64,000 nucleotides of DNA from NCBI GenBank assembly GCA_035621215.1, contig CP141729.1, positions 1,076,944 to 1,140,943 of the forward strand, written 5' to 3'. The stretch is from Oscillospiraceae bacterium MB08-C2-2 (GTDB taxonomy: Bacteria > Bacillota > Clostridia > Oscillospirales > Ruminococcaceae). A program made the translations under genes and the position numbers. Positions 43,384-53,302 of the stretch are shown piece after piece (positions within the stretch are counted from its first letter, which is position 1; each line of letters begins with the position of its first letter). The notes below the pieces were generated by a model. That model searched no databases, was not told where the DNA came from, and worked only from the letters and a program-made list of their open reading frames with translations.

Positions 43384-44439
43384 TTACGGATTGATAACGC
43401 CCTGAACTTCTGCAGAATCAACGTTTTCAGGTGTAACAATCATAACGCCGGTGTCGATTTCCTTCTGGGTAACGGTTCCGCCGTTGGCCAGATCAAGGGC
43501 CAGCTTAACGCCGTCATAACCCATGAAATACTGGCGCTGGAGCACGGAGGAAACGTTGTATTCGTTGGAGCGAATCATGGTCTCAATTTCGTTGGAGAAG
43601 TCAAAACCGATCATGGTAATATCGGTGCGTTTTGCTTCGGTCAGGCCGGTAACAAAGCCAACGGTAGAGCCGTTGTTAGGGCCAAACACGCCAATGAGGT
43701 TGGGATAGGTGGTCAGGAAATCCTGGCAGAAGCCAACTGCCTTGGCAATATCGCCGTCATTGATTTTAACGTCGTCTTTCAGAACCTTCCAAGCTGCCGG
43801 AGCTTTGGCATCCCAATACTCGTAGAAGCCTTCAAGACGGTCGTTAATCGCCTGAGAACCGGTGGAACCGGCCTGAATGGCAATAACGCCTTCTTCGGTT
43901 TCCGCATGTCCAGCTGCTTTGAGCCTGCGGATCATTTCTTCGGCAGACATACGGCCAGCTTCAATATTGTCGGTCAGCAGAGCGGCGCTGTAGTCATCAC
44001 CGTCGACTTTGGAATCGATCAGAATGAGGGGAGTGCCGGATGCAAATTGCTCTTGGATTGGTGCTGCAAGAGCGGTTCTATCCAAGGGTGCAATAACAAT
44101 GCCATCAGCCTTGGCTGATACAGCATCTTGCAGGTAGCGAACCTGGCCTTCAATGTCGGATTCAGCAGTGGTGCCCAGAATAACTACATTGCAGCCTAAA
44201 TCGGCCCCGGCTTTTTCTGCTCCGGCCTGTACGATGGACCAATACTGATTGCCAAGAACCTTAACAATAACATAGATGGTTTTTTCGCCGCTGGAAGCGG
44301 GGTCCGCAGTGGAAGGTGCCGTGGAAGAAGTCGCCGGAGCGGTGCTTGATGCGGGTGTAGGATCGGTGGGACTGCCACCACAGGCTGTCAGTCCCAGTAC
44401 CATGGTAACGCAGAGAATCAGCGCAAATATCTTTTTCAC
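43384..44439 (-). CDS. sugar ABC transporter substrate-binding lipoprotein (ribose/PBP1 type)
   Basis: 351 aa. Lipobox VLGLTACGG (Cys about 20), then a Pro/Ser/Ala linker. The mature type-1 periplasmic-binding fold begins TIYVIVKVLGNQYWSIVQAGAEKAGADLGC, with DAVSAKADGIVIAPLDRTAL, PLILIDSKVDGDDY and GVFGPNNGSTVGFVTGL segments. It is the last gene of an RbsACB-like operon. The substrate is a monosaccharide or inositol-like ligand; within this locus a xylan-derived sugar is possible but not shown. Confidence 0.9.
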   Translation of the reverse strand: MKKIFALILCVTMVLGLTACGGSPTDPTPASSTAPATSSTAPSTADPASSGEKTIYVIVKVLGNQYWSIVQAGAEKAGADLGCNVVILGTTAESDIEGQVRYLQDAVSAKADGIVIAPLDRTALAAPIQEQFASGTPLILIDSKVDGDDYSAALLTDNIEAGRMSAEEMIRRLKAAGHAETEEGVIAIQAGSTGSQAINDRLEGFYEYWDAKAPAAWKVLKDDVKINDGDIAKAVGFCQDFLTTYPNLIGVFGPNNGSTVGFVTGLTEAKRTDITMIGFDFSNEIETMIRSNEYNVSSVLQRQYFMGYDGVKLALDLANGGTVTQKEIDTGVMIVTPENVDSAEVQGVINP

Positions 44440-44464
44440 GATTGCATTTCCTCCTTTAATAATT

Positions 44465-45571
44465 CTAGCTTTTTGTATTTATAGCTACCGGCTTTTTAAA
44501 GAACCGGTTCACTAACTGCTGCAATGGGGTCTGTGCGGTAGAGCCACTCTTGCGGTGACGGTAAACCTCAAGAGCAACGGCGATGACAAGAATAAGACCA
44601 ATGATAACCTGCTGCCAGAAGGAATTCACCTTGTTCAGGTTAAGGCCATTGCGGATAACACCCATCATCAAGGCACCAATCACGGTGTTAAGGATCGTTC
44701 CTTCGCCGCCGGCGATGGAGATTCCACCAAGAACAGCCGCTGCAATGGCTTCCATTTCATAGCCGGTACCGGCTGTGGGCTGTGCGGATTTAAGGCGAGA
44801 AGTCACCAAGATTCCACAGATAGCGGCCGAAAAACCGCTCATGCAGTAAGCAAACATACGCGTACCCACCGCATTGATCCCAGAAAGCTTAGCAGCCTCC
44901 AAGTTGGAACCGCAGGCATAAATCTGGCGCCCAATGCGGGTCTTGGCCAACAACACACCCACAATAATGGCATAAACCAAGGCGATAATCACGCTGTAGG
45001 GCAGCCCATTGGCAAAACGCCCGCCACCCAATAAATAAAACTGAGCCTGTACTTCCTCGCTGGGGATGGTGGTGGTATAAACCGGCGCACCGTTTACAAT
45101 GGCGTTGGCCATGCCCCGATAAACCCATTGGGTTCCCAGTGTGGCCACAAAAGGCATAACACCCAGAATTTCGATGAAAAAGCCATTCATTATGCCGGTA
45201 AGCAGTCCCATCAGCAAGCAGCATATAATGCAGAACCATAAGGGATAGCCCTGTGCCAGCAAAAGAACAACAATGATGCCGGATAATGCCATAGATGCAC
45301 CTGCCGAAAGGTCATTACCGCCGCAAACCAAACAAAATGTAAGCCCGCAGCCGATAATGGTGTATGTAACGATTTGTTGCAGCAGGTTTTGCAGATTAAC
45401 AACAGATAGGAACAAACTGGGCTGAAGTGTAGCAAACAAGCTAAACAGCACAATCAGCACGACAGTGGAACTAATAGCCCGCTTCATCGAAACGCCCAGA
45501 TTGCCGTAAAATCTGACCAATGCATTACCCTCTTTCTTCTCAAGGGTTACGGTTGAAGTAGAGTTTTCCAT
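44465..45571 (-). CDS. sugar ABC transporter permease (RbsC type)
   Basis: 368 aa with eight to ten hydrophobic segments. GGNDLSAGASMALSGIIVVLLLA, ILGVMPFVATLGTQWVYRGMANAI and YEMEAIAAAVLGGISIAGGEG are BPD_transp_2 / RbsC family motifs. It lies between the ATPase and binding-protein genes (95 and 25 bases apart). Confidence 0.93.
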   Translation of the reverse strand: MENSTSTVTLEKKEGNALVRFYGNLGVSMKRAISSTVVLIVLFSLFATLQPSLFLSVVNLQNLLQQIVTYTIIGCGLTFCLVCGGNDLSAGASMALSGIIVVLLLAQGYPLWFCIICCLLMGLLTGIMNGFFIEILGVMPFVATLGTQWVYRGMANAIVNGAPVYTTTIPSEEVQAQFYLLGGGRFANGLPYSVIIALVYAIIVGVLLAKTRIGRQIYACGSNLEAAKLSGINAVGTRMFAYCMSGFSAAICGILVTSRLKSAQPTAGTGYEMEAIAAAVLGGISIAGGEGTILNTVIGALMMGVIRNGLNLNKVNSFWQQVIIGLILVIAVALEVYRHRKSGSTAQTPLQQLVNRFFKKPVAINTKS

Positions 45572-45666
45572 GATTTACCTTTCCTCCCTATATCAAACGG
45601 AGCCATTCGCCGGGAGCTTCCCCCCACACCCCATTTGTGTATGCAGCAAAAAAATTTCGTTTCTGT

Positions 45667-47205
45667 CTAATGCCCCGCATTGCTGTAAGCGACTGTCGGC
45701 GCCTCTTTGCCCTCCAATTTATTGTATCCGGCGGCCAAATAGAGGATTTCTTCTTGGGTGGTTTCCTTTGCCATCAGTTCACCGTTAATGGCTCCCTTGT
45801 GAATAACGAGTACCCGGTCACTCATTCCAAGAATTTCAGGCAATTCGGATGAAATCATAACAATTGCCACACCCATGTCGCTGAGCTGATTAAACAGCTG
45901 GTAAATTTCGAACTTAGCACCAACGTCAATACCTCGAGTAGGTTCATCCACAATCAGTATCTTCACATCGTTGCAAAGCCATTTAGACAAAACCACTTTC
46001 TGCTGGTTTCCACCCGAAAGGTTATTACAGATCTGCCGCAGAGACGGGGTCTTGGTTTTGAGCAGCCGCCGGTATTTCTCGGCGTTGGCAGAGCCTTTTT
46101 TATCGTCTACAAAGCCAAACCGGGTGATCTCCCGCAGGTGAGCCATGTTGGTGTTGTATTCCACATCCAACCCAAGAGCCAGACCGTCAAACTTTCGGTT
46201 CTCTGTGGCATAAGCCATTCCGTTGCGGATAGCTTGGATGGGAGACCGAATCTTGACCGACTTGCCAAAGAGGGTAATATCCATAGACTCGGATTTATCA
46301 GCACCAAACACACAGCGCATAATCTCGGTGCGCCCCGCTCCCACAAGCCCGGAAATGCCTAGGATTTCGCCTTTGTGCACCTTAAAGTAATCAATATGTA
46401 CCTTGCCGGTGACATGCAGATTGCGAACCTCCAGAGCCACCTCGCCAATCTGGCGATCATGCTTGGGGAATTTATCCTCCAAGGAGCGCCCCACAATCAT
46501 ATTGACCAGTTCGTTCAGGGTAATCTCTTTAAGGCTGCGTGTTCCAATGTATTGGCCGTCCCGCAGAACACTGGCCCGTTCGCAAATCTGGTTCAGCTCC
46601 TCCATTCGATGGGAGATGTATACCATGCCCACGCCCTTCTTTTGCAGGTTGCGTATAATATCAAAGAGCTGCGCAATTTCCCGCTCGGTCAAAGTTGCAG
46701 TGGGTTCATCCAGCACGAGAATGCGGGAATTATAAGAGATCGCCTTGGCAATTTCCACCATCTGCTGCTTGGCAACGCTCAGGGTGCTCACGGTGGTGTA
46801 GGTGTTGATGTCAATGCCCAAATCATCCAGAATCTTTTTGGCTTCCTTGTGCATCTGCTTATCATTAATGAACCCGGCCTTAATATGGGGCCGGCCAATA
46901 AAGATGTTATCCGCAACGGTCAGATGCCGGCAAAGGGTCATTTCCTGAAAGATAATGCTGATCCCCAGCTCATGGGCCTTGGATACCGAATCAATCTGCA
47001 CCGGTTCTCCCTCAATGAAAATAGAACCTGAATCAGCCCGGTAAACCCCTGTCATAATCTTCATTAGTGTGGATTTTCCAGCTCCGTTTTCTCCAACAAG
47101 GCCGTGCACCTCCCCTTTGTTGACCGAAAACGATACATTGTCCAGCGCTTTTACGCCCGGGAAGCTTTTACTTATGTTTTCCATGCGGAAAAGCTCATTG
47201 CCCAT
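45667..47205 (-). CDS. sugar ABC transporter ATP-binding protein (RbsA/MglA type)
   Basis: 512 aa with two fused nucleotide-binding domains, as in RbsA/MglA/XylG. The first has Walker A GENGAGKST, signature LSVAKQQMVEIAKAI and Walker B ILVLDEPTATLT. The second has a degenerate Walker A (GLVGAGRTE), signature LSGGNQQKVVLSKWL and Walker B LIVDEPTRGIDVG. ATG 47205 follows AAGGGGAG; the 13-codon extension upstream is rejected. It is first in the operon. Confidence 0.94.
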   Translation of the reverse strand: MGNELFRMENISKSFPGVKALDNVSFSVNKGEVHGLVGENGAGKSTLMKIMTGVYRADSGSIFIEGEPVQIDSVSKAHELGISIIFQEMTLCRHLTVADNIFIGRPHIKAGFINDKQMHKEAKKILDDLGIDINTYTTVSTLSVAKQQMVEIAKAISYNSRILVLDEPTATLTEREIAQLFDIIRNLQKKGVGMVYISHRMEELNQICERASVLRDGQYIGTRSLKEITLNELVNMIVGRSLEDKFPKHDRQIGEVALEVRNLHVTGKVHIDYFKVHKGEILGISGLVGAGRTEIMRCVFGADKSESMDITLFGKSVKIRSPIQAIRNGMAYATENRKFDGLALGLDVEYNTNMAHLREITRFGFVDDKKGSANAEKYRRLLKTKTPSLRQICNNLSGGNQQKVVLSKWLCNDVKILIVDEPTRGIDVGAKFEIYQLFNQLSDMGVAIVMISSELPEILGMSDRVLVIHKGAINGELMAKETTQEEILYLAAGYNKLEGKEAPTVAYSNAGH

Positions 47206-47752
47206 ATCTTTTTCTCCCCTTTTTTCTAAAACAATTGCAGGCAAATATATATAGCATGTTATTGGCAGCGTTCGGGCAACTCCCAGATAGCCGCTTTAAC
47301 TCTATTCCATTATAAGCTTGTATGATTTAACATAAAATAGTAAACAATTTATAAATGATAGTAAATAATTGCTACATTTGGTGGTTGGGCATACCCGGGC
47401 ACAGGGAAACAACGCTCTCTTATGGTTGGATATTGCGTGATTTCCATTTATGGCCAGGCCCTTTAGCACACTATTAAAAAGGCAATTTCCGCAGCAGGTC
47501 AGAAAACGATCTCTCCCACTGAGACTTTCAGGATAATCGCCCTGTTTTGTCAATTTTATTGTTAAATTCTCCTTTGGCAATACATTTTCGCCTTTGCAAA
47601 ATGATTATAGTAAAATTATGCTGTCTATAGTAATTTTCTCTAATTCCAATCTGAGGTACACCATAAGAAGCCAGAGCGGCGCAAAGCTGCTTCAATGTGT
47701 CATAATGACTTTTGCATTAAATCTTCTCTTCGCTTACCGCCGCTAACTGGCA
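47206..47752. other. intergenic region with the sugar-operon promoter side
   Basis: Lies between the sugar importer (minus) and the GH67 3' end. ATAGTAAA occurs twice (47337-47344 and 47358-47365), exactly 21 bases apart, in an AT-rich stretch upstream of the ATPase gene. No gene is supported. Confidence 0.45.
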
Positions 47753-49265
47753 GCTATGGTTTAGGTGTAAACTGACTTTATGGTTGTAAATTTTGAAATT
47801 ATGACAGGGCAAAAGCTTTGCTTTATCTCTTGCCCTGTATCGCTTGCCTTACGCAGTCACACGAATCGTAAACTGCGCGGTAACACCATTGCTGGCCGTT
47901 GCCTGAATAATGGCAAAGCCGGTTTGGCTGGTGGCAGTTACCAGTCCGTTTTCATCCACTTCCGCTACGTTGGGGTTCACAGAGGTCCAAACAACCTCTT
48001 TATCCGTCGCATTGGTGGGGGTGATTACGGCGGTCAGCTGTGCTGTCTTGTTCCGCTTAACGGTGGAGCTGCCGGTGATCTTGAGAGCGGTTACGGGAAT
48101 TTCTTCACCCGGTTCGCCCGCTTTCTCCAATCCTTCCACAGCTGCTTGCAGGGCAATGACTGCTTCGTCAACCGCTTCCTGGGTGGCTGCGGTATCCGCT
48201 GCTGTGCTCTTGGCTGCTGCGAAAGCATTGGCGAAGATTGCCCAGCTTTCAGCGGTGTAGTCGGTCTCTTTCAACCCTTCTGCTTCATCAATCAGGGCTT
48301 CCAGAGCAGACTTGTCAACAGGTTCCACTGCTTTTACCAGAGCCTCTATGGCTTGGGTAAGGGTTTGAGCTGCAGAATCAACCGCTTCCTGAGTGGCTGC
48401 GGTATCGGCCGCTACGCCCTGCGCTGCTGTAAGGGCATTGGCAAGGACGGCCCAGCTCTCAGCGGTGTATTCCCCTTCGGTCAGGCCGGATGCCTTCGCG
48501 ATGGCTGCGTTCAGGTTGGTTTTGTCAACCGGAACAGTATCTTTCTCCATCAGCCGGGCAGTTCCCCATCCCGAGCCGTTGTTGTAAGAGGAACCGGAGG
48601 TATCGTACCACATGACCACATCCTGACGGCTGCCGGATACGCCTGCATCGTTGATCTGCAGGTCAAAGCCGATCTCTTTGTTTGCCGCTGGTGTGTAGTA
48701 CTTAAAGGGAATCTTGGCTAAGACTACATAGCCGGTGTCGGTGGTCCATGCCCAGGATTCAAAGCCTGTGCTGTAGCTGGTATTGCCAAAGGACTGCTGG
48801 TTGGTAAAGCTTACACGGTACTGGCCCATACCGTTGCCAAAGGAGCTGGCTTTGGAATTGTTTTCGTCTACAAAGATTTCCACCGAGTCGTGCTGGTAGG
48901 TGTTGCTGTTGCTGTTGTTCAGCACAGGGTCGGTGATCTCGGCCAGAACATACAGATTCTGATCATCCCACAGAAGCTTGCCAAGACCGCTGGCAGGCCC
49001 GTTGGCCATGGTCAGGTGCCGGTCGACGGGGAGGCTCTTTGCATCGTCCCACAGGGGATCGATGACTCCGGTTGCAAGCTCGGGAGTGCCATAAGGTACA
49101 TAGCCGTATCTGGGGATCGGCTGTGCCGATGCGGCGGCTTCCAGAGCGGCAATGGCGGCAAGAATTGCCTCATCGTCGGTGGAACTTGCATCAACCAGTG
49201 CCTGTCCGGTGGCTATCGCATCCTTAAGGGCCTGCTTGTCTTCTTCCGACCAGTCGGTGGTGCTC
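47753..49265 (-). repeat. 1.5-kb inverted repeat, right copy (GH67 tail)
   Basis: Reverse complement of the GH115 tail and its 3' flank (38575-40084), three bases longer. One internal tract (about 48050-48220) matches the esterase tail instead, an extra codon included, so this copy is a mosaic. Confidence 0.9.
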
Positions 49266-52200
49266 ATAAGCTTCGCTTGGGCTAGGGATGCCTTGAGCTT
49301 GACCATGCTGGTATCGGCCAGAGTGCTCAGAGCTTGTTGGAGAGCTAGGACAGCTGCATCAACAGCTTCCTGAGTAGCTTCTTCGTCCGCCATTAAGAGC
49401 TTGGCAGCGTCAAGGGCGGTTTGTACAAGAGCCCAAGAAGCAGGGGTATAGTCTGTTGGCACCAGAAGCTCGGTCTGGGTAATCAAGTTGCTGAGGGCGT
49501 TTTTATTGGTAGGAATCACCCCACCAAACGGAATCTCTTCACCCATGGTTGTAATGGTAAAGTAATCGTAGGATGCATTGAGAGTGTTGGATGTGCCATT
49601 CTCGTTCATAGCAACCACGCCAACCTTGGTGGGGGTCTGTCTTAACGTTGTCATGGCTGGGGTTCTGTTGGTGGCTGTGCTGTTATAGATGCGGCAAGGC
49701 TTCCAAGTTTGGCCGTCATTGGCAAAGTAACCAAGATAGCTGTTGCCACGCTTTTCGATTCGCAGCCAAATCTTATCCTTATTGGGTCCAGCTGCCAGAT
49801 TGTTTACATCCGACATCGAGCTGGTAAAGGTAGTGGCTGTTCCATTCTCCTCGCGGATAAACTCAACCACATTGGAAGAACTGCCCCGCTTCCAACTGGT
49901 CATCAAATAGTTATTGTCGTCCACATAGGCAATGATGCCGCCCTGCTCACCATTGGAGGCGGGAGCACGGGAGAAATCGATCTTGGTTTCGATAATCCAG
50001 TCGCCTTCACCGGGAGCATCCTGCAACAGGATGTTTTGGGCGGTGTTGGTGCTGCCACGCAGATTGCCTGCTTGAGAGGTAATGGTCATGGCTCCCGGAA
50101 CCGAGGTTAGGCTCCAGTTGGAATTGTTTTCCCGCACCCAAGACCACTTGTAGTCGAGAATGTTGCTCTCAAAATCATCTTTCTTGTTTGCAGGAGGAGC
50201 CAGGTTTACCTTGTAGGTCGTAGTTGGTGCACCATTGTTGCTGACCGTAATGGTTGCGGTACCGGGAGCTTTGGTGACCTGATTCACCACCACAGTGGCA
50301 GCAGGGTCGCTGGCCACAGCAGAAACCACCGGTGCTGGGTTCTTGGTGTAAGCATCGTAAACAGTTTTGTTACCTGCAAAGGATTCCATAGCTGTTCCGT
50401 CGACGCTGATACTTGAAAGAGTGGTATCATACTGGAACTCAAAGGTATAATTCTGTACGATAGAACCAAAGGATTCGCCGGATTCGGAGTTGAAGTAATT
50501 GTCTTTGGTCACCTTGACCACTGCAGTATCGCTCATACTGGCAGCCTGTTTGATAATTTCAAACGAAGCGTCTTGGTCGTAAGGAATGACATTGTCAATT
50601 GTAGGAACAGTGGTGCCGTAGGGAACATAAATTACATACTTCTGGGTTCCCACACCAGAGGCTGGCGCATTGATGCCGGTGGTGCTGGCAGGCACACTCT
50701 GGCTGGGATCAGCAGCCGCCCAGGAGGTGATGGCGCGGCCCAGATCAAATCCACGGTGCTCCTTGCCGCCTGCTTCAATGGTGATAGAAAGTGGCGCAGT
50801 GTCGGTAGGCATATCCCGACCGCTTACAATCAGCCAATATTTGATCTGCTCATCACGCCAGCGGGCCATATCAAACTCTTGGCTGATCAGCTTTTTCATG
50901 GTGTGTTCCCAGCGGTACTGGTCGATTTTACCTTCCAGATTCTCCCAAGTCTCCCGCAGGTAGGTGGCATACTGCACGCCCTCCTGATTTTTGTAAATCA
51001 GGTTTTCCCACATGGTGAGGCCATTTTCCAACTCATAGTCCCAAGGCACATGGTGGAAAGTAAGGAGGTATTCTTCGGGGCAGGTTTCAATGTTGGAGAA
51101 CATTTCGGTCAGTTCAGGGAAATACTGGTTGGCCAGAGGATAGTATTTTTCATCAACAGAGCCTTCCTTCGGAACAGGCAGGAAATCGGCGATTCTGCCC
51201 TCTATGGTGCGGCGGAAACCGATGCCATCCTTGGAGGCTTTGTTATAGTAGGCAGGACCCCAATCGTCTTGGGTAGCGAAATCCCACTGGCCGGGGCCGT
51301 AGTGGTCGGTATCGATACTCTGGGATTGCTGGTGCAGAAGGCCATAAGCGCCCTGTGTATCCACAACAGCTTCCCGAGACCCCATCATCATATTTACGAG
51401 GGTATCAACGGTTTCTTCGTCGTTGCCCCAGGTCATACGGGTCCACTCATCGGCAATGTCTTCGGCATTGAGTGTCCAGTTCCAACTCTGGCGGCCAAAG
51501 GAATATGTATTGGCCTGCAAGAAATTGTGGCCGGTAACCGTTTCGTGATTGCCCATGTTGTTGACACCCACAATGGCAGTATCAGCCTGCCCCTGAGCAG
51601 AGCCATCAAGAATATTGCCCACGAGGGTGCCCTCGCCATTGGCGTAGGTATCGGATTTGAAAATTTCCTCCCACATGGTGCCCAGATAGGTCATATAGGT
51701 GGAATGCCCCAGATATTCCATGGTAATCTGCAGCTCAATGGCTTGGTTGGTGTTAGTCATCCGGCCAAACATGGGGTGGAAAGGCTCTCGTGACTGGAAG
51801 TCGAGGGGCCCGTTCTTTGTCTGGACAAATACATTATCCAAGAAGGATACGTCCCTGTCGTCTTCCGTGTCATCGGCGGGGCCGAATTCCATATAAGCAC
51901 GGTTGAGACGATCGTTATCCACAGAAGCATCGTACACGAAAGACCGCCAAAACACCGTCACACCCAGCTCACCCAGCTTGGCAGCCATATGGTTGGCGCC
52001 TTCCGCATGGGTGTTGCCGTAAGACTGCGGTCCTGCTTGGCCTTCCGAGTTGGCCTTGACAGTATAACCCGCAAAATCGGGAATTTTCTTTTGAATCTGC
52101 ACAGTCTTGTCATACCACCACTGCTCGTAATCCTTATTGTTGATGTCCATGGTGGTGGAGTTGGCAGCGGTGCCAATCCGGGTGGTTTCGTCTGCCCAGT

Positions 52201-53302
52201 AGGTCACACCGGTAGAGGTGGTGCCGCCGGTGGTTTGATTGCAAAGGGCAAGAACAGGGTTTGCGTAGTTAACAGACAGGCAAAGCTTAATGCCGTAAGG
52301 CCGCAGAAGGTCGGCCAGAGCGGCTTCCTGCCGGATAACATACTCGGTAATCCACGCAGAGTTGGAGTTAACGTTATTCAGGTTAAACTCGTTAATGCCC
52401 ACCGAAGCAAGAGCACGAGCCGCCACAACATATCGATCCAGAATATTGGGCAGAATAACGGCTCCTGCGTTTTTGTTGCTGTGAGCAACATTTCCGCCGG
52501 TGCTGGAGCTCAGCGAAAGATCAAAGTTAAAGAGGAAGCCGCTTTCGCCGTTGAGGCCGCCTTTATCGTAGTTGGTGCCTACGTTATTGCCTGCATAAAA
52601 GCGCTCTTTTTCCCAACTGTTAATGCGACGGTGATTCACCTTTGGAAAATCAGAAATATTCAGATCAGAGATGGATTCCTGAGTCTGAATCAAGCGCAGG
52701 AAAGCATAGGTGCCATAAAGGGCGCCGATTTCGGTGTTACCGGCAATGACAGTCACCTTACTGCCACTAACGGAAAGTGATTTAATAATATAGCCCTCAT
52801 CGCCGACTTCGCCCAGTGCGCTGTCTAGGTTCAGCCCGGCAATAATGTCAGAAGTAGCCGGGGTACCAACGATAACAGCACCATCCGAAACTTTAGTTGC
52901 CTTGGGGATCTTAGAACCAAGCAGGCCTTCAAAAGCCTGATCCAACTCTATGCGTGCGGCTTCTAAAGTGGTCTGAGGAATGACTTCAGTGGAGCCTGCC
53001 GGCTGCTGAAGTCCCTTATAGCCATAGGATTCATAGAACAGGTCTGTCTCGGAGAATTTGTAGAGAGCCGCTGCATTCTCCTCGGGCACAATAATACTCT
53101 TAATGGTATTCTTATAAGATTGCAGCAGATCATTATCATCGACCAAAACATACCGCAGCCACATTTCAGCTCCGTTGTAATCGTCGCTGGAACCGGTTAC
53201 CGTCTTTGCATCCGCCGCAAATGCGATAATACCGCCAAAGAGGTTTAGAGGAATTGCCAAAACCAATACTAGGATTAATGAAATAATTCTTTTTGTGTTC
53301 AT
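47849..53302 (-). CDS. aguA: secreted multidomain GH67 alpha-glucuronidase
   Basis: 1817 aa. GH67 removes 4-O-methyl-glucuronic acid from the non-reducing end of aldouronic oligosaccharides. ATG 53302 follows AAGGAGGG and begins a signal peptide (SLILVLVLAIPLNLFGGIIAFAADA). Catalytic domain about 40-830: AEMWLRYVLVDDNDLLQSYK, IKLCLSVNYANP, AGYTVKANSEGQAGPQSYG (about 410), EPFHPMFGRM, TCPEEYLLTFHHVPWDYELENG (about 745). Then an Ig-like region (830-1034), a concanavalin-like domain (1037-1252), FIVAR x2, CBM9-like (1391-1586), FIVAR x2 and BIG2 (1731-1817). Most known GH67 enzymes are ~700 aa, intracellular and without such tails, so a secreted giant version is unusual. Confidence 0.94.
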   Translation of the reverse strand: MNTKRIISLILVLVLAIPLNLFGGIIAFAADAKTVTGSSDDYNGAEMWLRYVLVDDNDLLQSYKNTIKSIIVPEENAAALYKFSETDLFYESYGYKGLQQPAGSTEVIPQTTLEAARIELDQAFEGLLGSKIPKATKVSDGAVIVGTPATSDIIAGLNLDSALGEVGDEGYIIKSLSVSGSKVTVIAGNTEIGALYGTYAFLRLIQTQESISDLNISDFPKVNHRRINSWEKERFYAGNNVGTNYDKGGLNGESGFLFNFDLSLSSSTGGNVAHSNKNAGAVILPNILDRYVVAARALASVGINEFNLNNVNSNSAWITEYVIRQEAALADLLRPYGIKLCLSVNYANPVLALCNQTTGGTTSTGVTYWADETTRIGTAANSTTMDINNKDYEQWWYDKTVQIQKKIPDFAGYTVKANSEGQAGPQSYGNTHAEGANHMAAKLGELGVTVFWRSFVYDASVDNDRLNRAYMEFGPADDTEDDRDVSFLDNVFVQTKNGPLDFQSREPFHPMFGRMTNTNQAIELQITMEYLGHSTYMTYLGTMWEEIFKSDTYANGEGTLVGNILDGSAQGQADTAIVGVNNMGNHETVTGHNFLQANTYSFGRQSWNWTLNAEDIADEWTRMTWGNDEETVDTLVNMMMGSREAVVDTQGAYGLLHQQSQSIDTDHYGPGQWDFATQDDWGPAYYNKASKDGIGFRRTIEGRIADFLPVPKEGSVDEKYYPLANQYFPELTEMFSNIETCPEEYLLTFHHVPWDYELENGLTMWENLIYKNQEGVQYATYLRETWENLEGKIDQYRWEHTMKKLISQEFDMARWRDEQIKYWLIVSGRDMPTDTAPLSITIEAGGKEHRGFDLGRAITSWAAADPSQSVPASTTGINAPASGVGTQKYVIYVPYGTTVPTIDNVIPYDQDASFEIIKQAASMSDTAVVKVTKDNYFNSESGESFGSIVQNYTFEFQYDTTLSSISVDGTAMESFAGNKTVYDAYTKNPAPVVSAVASDPAATVVVNQVTKAPGTATITVSNNGAPTTTYKVNLAPPANKKDDFESNILDYKWSWVRENNSNWSLTSVPGAMTITSQAGNLRGSTNTAQNILLQDAPGEGDWIIETKIDFSRAPASNGEQGGIIAYVDDNNYLMTSWKRGSSSNVVEFIREENGTATTFTSSMSDVNNLAAGPNKDKIWLRIEKRGNSYLGYFANDGQTWKPCRIYNSTATNRTPAMTTLRQTPTKVGVVAMNENGTSNTLNASYDYFTITTMGEEIPFGGVIPTNKNALSNLITQTELLVPTDYTPASWALVQTALDAAKLLMADEEATQEAVDAAVLALQQALSTLADTSMVKLKASLAQAKLMSTTDWSEEDKQALKDAIATGQALVDASSTDDEAILAAIAALEAAASAQPIPRYGYVPYGTPELATGVIDPLWDDAKSLPVDRHLTMANGPASGLGKLLWDDQNLYVLAEITDPVLNNSNSNTYQHDSVEIFVDENNSKASSFGNGMGQYRVSFTNQQSFGNTSYSTGFESWAWTTDTGYVVLAKIPFKYYTPAANKEIGFDLQINDAGVSGSRQDVVMWYDTSGSSYNNGSGWGTARLMEKDTVPVDKTNLNAAIAKASGLTEGEYTAESWAVLANALTAAQGVAADTAATQEAVDSAAQTLTQAIEALVKAVEPVDKSALEALIDEAEGLKETDYTAESWAIFANAFAAAKSTAADTAATQEAVDEAVIALQAAVEGLEKAGEPGEEIPVTALKITGSSTVKRNKTAQLTAVITPTNATDKEVVWTSVNPNVAEVDENGLVTATSQTGFAIIQATASNGVTAQFTIRVTA

